DNA of 64,000 nt from Chondrosia reniformis. Lineage: Eukaryota; Porifera; Demospongiae; Chondrillida; Chondrillidae. Within the stretch, counting starts at the first letter, position 1. The number at the start of each line of letters is the position of its first letter. The stretch is taken from assembly GCA_947172415.1 (NCBI GenBank), contig OX359196.1:6697901-6761900 (forward strand). The letters run 5' to 3'. A program made the position numbers and the translations under genes. Below, piece by piece: positions 61,401 to 64,000 of this stretch. The notes below the pieces were generated by a model. The model was not told the origin of the DNA and ran no database searches. It saw only the letters and a list, made by a program, of their open reading frames with translations.

Positions 61401-64000
61401 ATACCTACCTACCTATACCTTCCTACCTATACCTACCTATACCTACCTACCTATACCTACCTATACCTACCTACCTATACCTACCTATACCTACCTATAC
61501 CTACCTACCTATACCTACCTATACCTACCTACCTATACCTACCTTCCTATACCTACCTACCTATACCTACCTATACCTACCTATACCTACCCACCTATAC
61601 CTACCTATACCTACCTTCCTATACCTACCTACATATACCTACCTACCTATACCTACCTATACCTACCTATACCTACCTACCTATACCTACCTATACCTAC
61701 CTACCTACCTATACCCACCTACCTCCCTACCTACCTACCTACCTATACCTACCTACCTATACCTACCTCCCTATACCTACCTATACCTACCTATACCTAC
61801 CTACCTATACCTACCTATACCTACCTACCTACCTATACCTACCTACCTATACCTACCTACCTATACCTACCTACCTATACCTACCTATACCTACCTATAC
61901 CTACCTACCTATACCTACCTATACCCACCTACCTACCTATACCTACCTATACCTACCCACCTATACCTACCTATACCTACCTACCTATACCTACCTATAC
62001 CTACCTATACCTACCCACCTACACCTACCTATACCTACCTACCTATACCTACCTATACCTACCTTCCTATACCTACCTACCTATACCTACCTACCTATAC
62101 CTACCTATACCTACCTACCTATCTACCTATACCTACCTATACCTACCTACCTACCTATACCTACCTTCCTATACCTACCTACCTATACCTACCTACCTAT
62201 ACCTACCTACCTATACCTACCTACCTATACCTACCTATACCAACTTATACCCACCTACCTACCTATACCTACCTTCCTATACCTACCTACCTATACCTAC
62301 CTACCTATACCTACTTACCTATACCTACCTATACCTACCTATACCAACCTACCTATACCTACCTACCTAAACCTACCTATACCTACCTACCTATACCTAC
62401 CTATACCTACCTACCTATACCTACCTATACCTACCTATACCAACCTACCTATACCTACCTATACCTACCTACCTATACCTACCTTCCTATACCTACCTAC
62501 CTATACCTACCTACCTATACCTACCTATACCTATACCTACCTATACCTACCTACCTATACCTACCTATACCTACCTTCCTATACCTACCTACCTATACCT
62601 ACCTATACCTACCTATACCTACCCACCTATACCTACCTATACCTACCTACCTATACCTACCTTCCTATACCTACCTACCTATACCTACCTATACCTACCT
62701 ACCTATACCTACCTACCTATACCCACCTATACCTACCTATACCTACCTTTACCTACCTACCTATACCTACCTACCTATACCTACCTACCTATACCTACCT
62801 ATATCTACCTACCTATACCTACCTACCAACCTACCTATACCTACCTACCTATACCTACCTATACCTACCTACCTATACCTCCCTATACCTACCTATACCT
62901 ACCTTCCTATACCTACCTACCTATACCTACCTACCTATACCTACCTACCTATACCTACCTATACCTACCTATACCTACCTACCTATACCTACCTATACCT
63001 ACCTACCTACCTATACCCACCTACCTACCTACCTACCTACCTACCTATACCTACCTACCTATACCTACCTACCTATACCTACCTATACCTACCTTCCTAT
63101 ACCTACCTACCTATACCTACCTACCTATACCTACCTACCTATACCTACCTATACCTACCTATACCTACCTATACCTACCCACCTATACCTACCTTTACCT
63201 ACCTACCTACCTATACCTACCTACACCTACCTACCTATACCTACCTACCTATACCTACCTATACCTACCTACCTATACCTACCTATACCTACCTACCTAT
63301 ACCTACCTATACCTACCTATACCTACCCACCTATACCTACCTATACCTACCTACCTATACCTACCTACCTATACCTACCTACCTATACCTACCTATACCT
63401 ACCTACCTATACCTACCTACCTATACCTACCTATACCTACCTATACCTACCTACCTATACCTACCTATACCTACCTACCTATACCTACCTATACCTACCT
63501 ATACCTACCTATACCTACCTACCTATACCTACCTATACCTACCTATACCCACCTACCTACCTATACCTACCTATACCAACCTATACCCACCTACCTACCT
63601 ATACCTACCTATACCTACCTATACCCACCTACCTACCTATACCTACCTTCCTATACCTACCTACCTATACCTACCTACCTATACCTACCTATACCTACCT
63701 ATACCTACCTACCTATACCTACCTATACCTACCTACCTATACCTACCTATACCTATACCTACCTATACCAACCTACCTATACCTACCTATAACTACCTTC
63801 CTATACCTACCTACCTATACCTACCTATACCTACCCACCTATACCTACCTATACCTACCTACCTATACCTACCTTCCTATACCTACCTACCTATACCTAC
63901 CTATACCTACCTACTTATACCTACCTATACCTACCTACCTACCTATACCTACCTTCCTATACCTACCTACCTATACCTACCTACCTATACCTACCTACCT
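55496..64000. repeat. CCTA / CCTATA satellite array, over 8.5 kb, open at the window end
   Basis: After a TATATA run the + strand is almost solely CCTACCTATACC, with four-base (CCTA) and six-base (CCTATA) units alternating irregularly. Rare marker variants are CCAACC, CCTTTACC, CCCACC, CCTTCC and CCTACATATACC. Several markers recur at a spacing of about 1806-1808 bp: the CCTTTACC block at 55728, 57534 and 59342; CCACCTACCTCCC at 56821 and 58629; TATCTAC at 57734 and 59542. This shows a higher-order unit of about 1.81 kb. The motif has no stop trinucleotide on the + strand, which explains the 2304-codon open frame. The complementary strand is a series of GG tracts (GGTAGGTATAGG). The array starts about 215 bp after the stop of the preceding gene. 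Confidence 0.97.

Noticed and set aside
55456..62370. 2304-codon open frame (Pro/Thr/Tyr/Leu repeats)
   Set aside because: The CCTA/CCTATA motif has no stop trinucleotide on this strand in any frame, so length is meaningless. It begins within non-coding TA sequence and has no splice or promoter support.
55496..64000. Telomere
   Set aside because: The unit is not TTAGGG and two unit lengths alternate; nothing shows a chromosome end.

Overview
The window is eukaryotic and animal. It is AT-rich, its genes are split into many short exons with GT/AG borders, and every gene I could name is a metazoan family. I rebuilt coding regions by joining exons whose splice phases agree and whose peptides match families I know. 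No alignment or transcript was available. Compact head-to-head genes, short introns and an early-animal gene set suggest a non-bilaterian or other early-branching metazoan, possibly a sponge. That placement is an inference.

Layout. 1-2026 (+): 3' end of a calpain-15/SOL-type calpain. 2202-5105 (+): VWA5A-like protein (VIT + VWA). 5376-15620 (-): DLC/STARD-type RhoGAP (SAM-RhoGAP-START), 17 coding exons in the longest upstream form and three candidate first exons. 16059-22646 (-): mitochondrial DnaJ co-chaperone of the DNAJA3/Tid1 type, 11 exons. 22829-25227 (+): an unrecognised coiled-coil protein with a hydrophobic tail. 25303-27264 (-): ZFAND2B-like AN1 zinc-finger/UIM protein ending in a CAAX box. 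27591-36967 (+) and 38957-40329 (-): two Kruppel-like factors, tail to tail. 40621-55279 (+): an unrecognised, probably nuclear protein with a KEN motif. 55496-64000: a CCTA/CCTATA satellite array that runs off the window end.

Three gene pairs are divergent across short shared promoters: DNAJA3/unknown (182 bp), ZFAND2B/KLF (326 bp) and KLF5-like/unknown (291 bp). VWA5A and the RhoGAP converge with 270 bp between their stop codons.

The accessory material is mostly tandem repeats inside introns. The most striking is a 37-bp minisatellite that fills most of one DNAJA3 intron and repeats that intron's own splice donor in almost every unit. There is also a foldback element with 52-bp identical arms near 47.3 kb, and a dispersed repeat present in two copies. 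No CRISPR array, bacterial operon or viral gene was seen. The genes do not form one pathway. Themes are proteostasis (DNAJA3, ZFAND2B, calpain), Rho signalling and transcription (KLFs).
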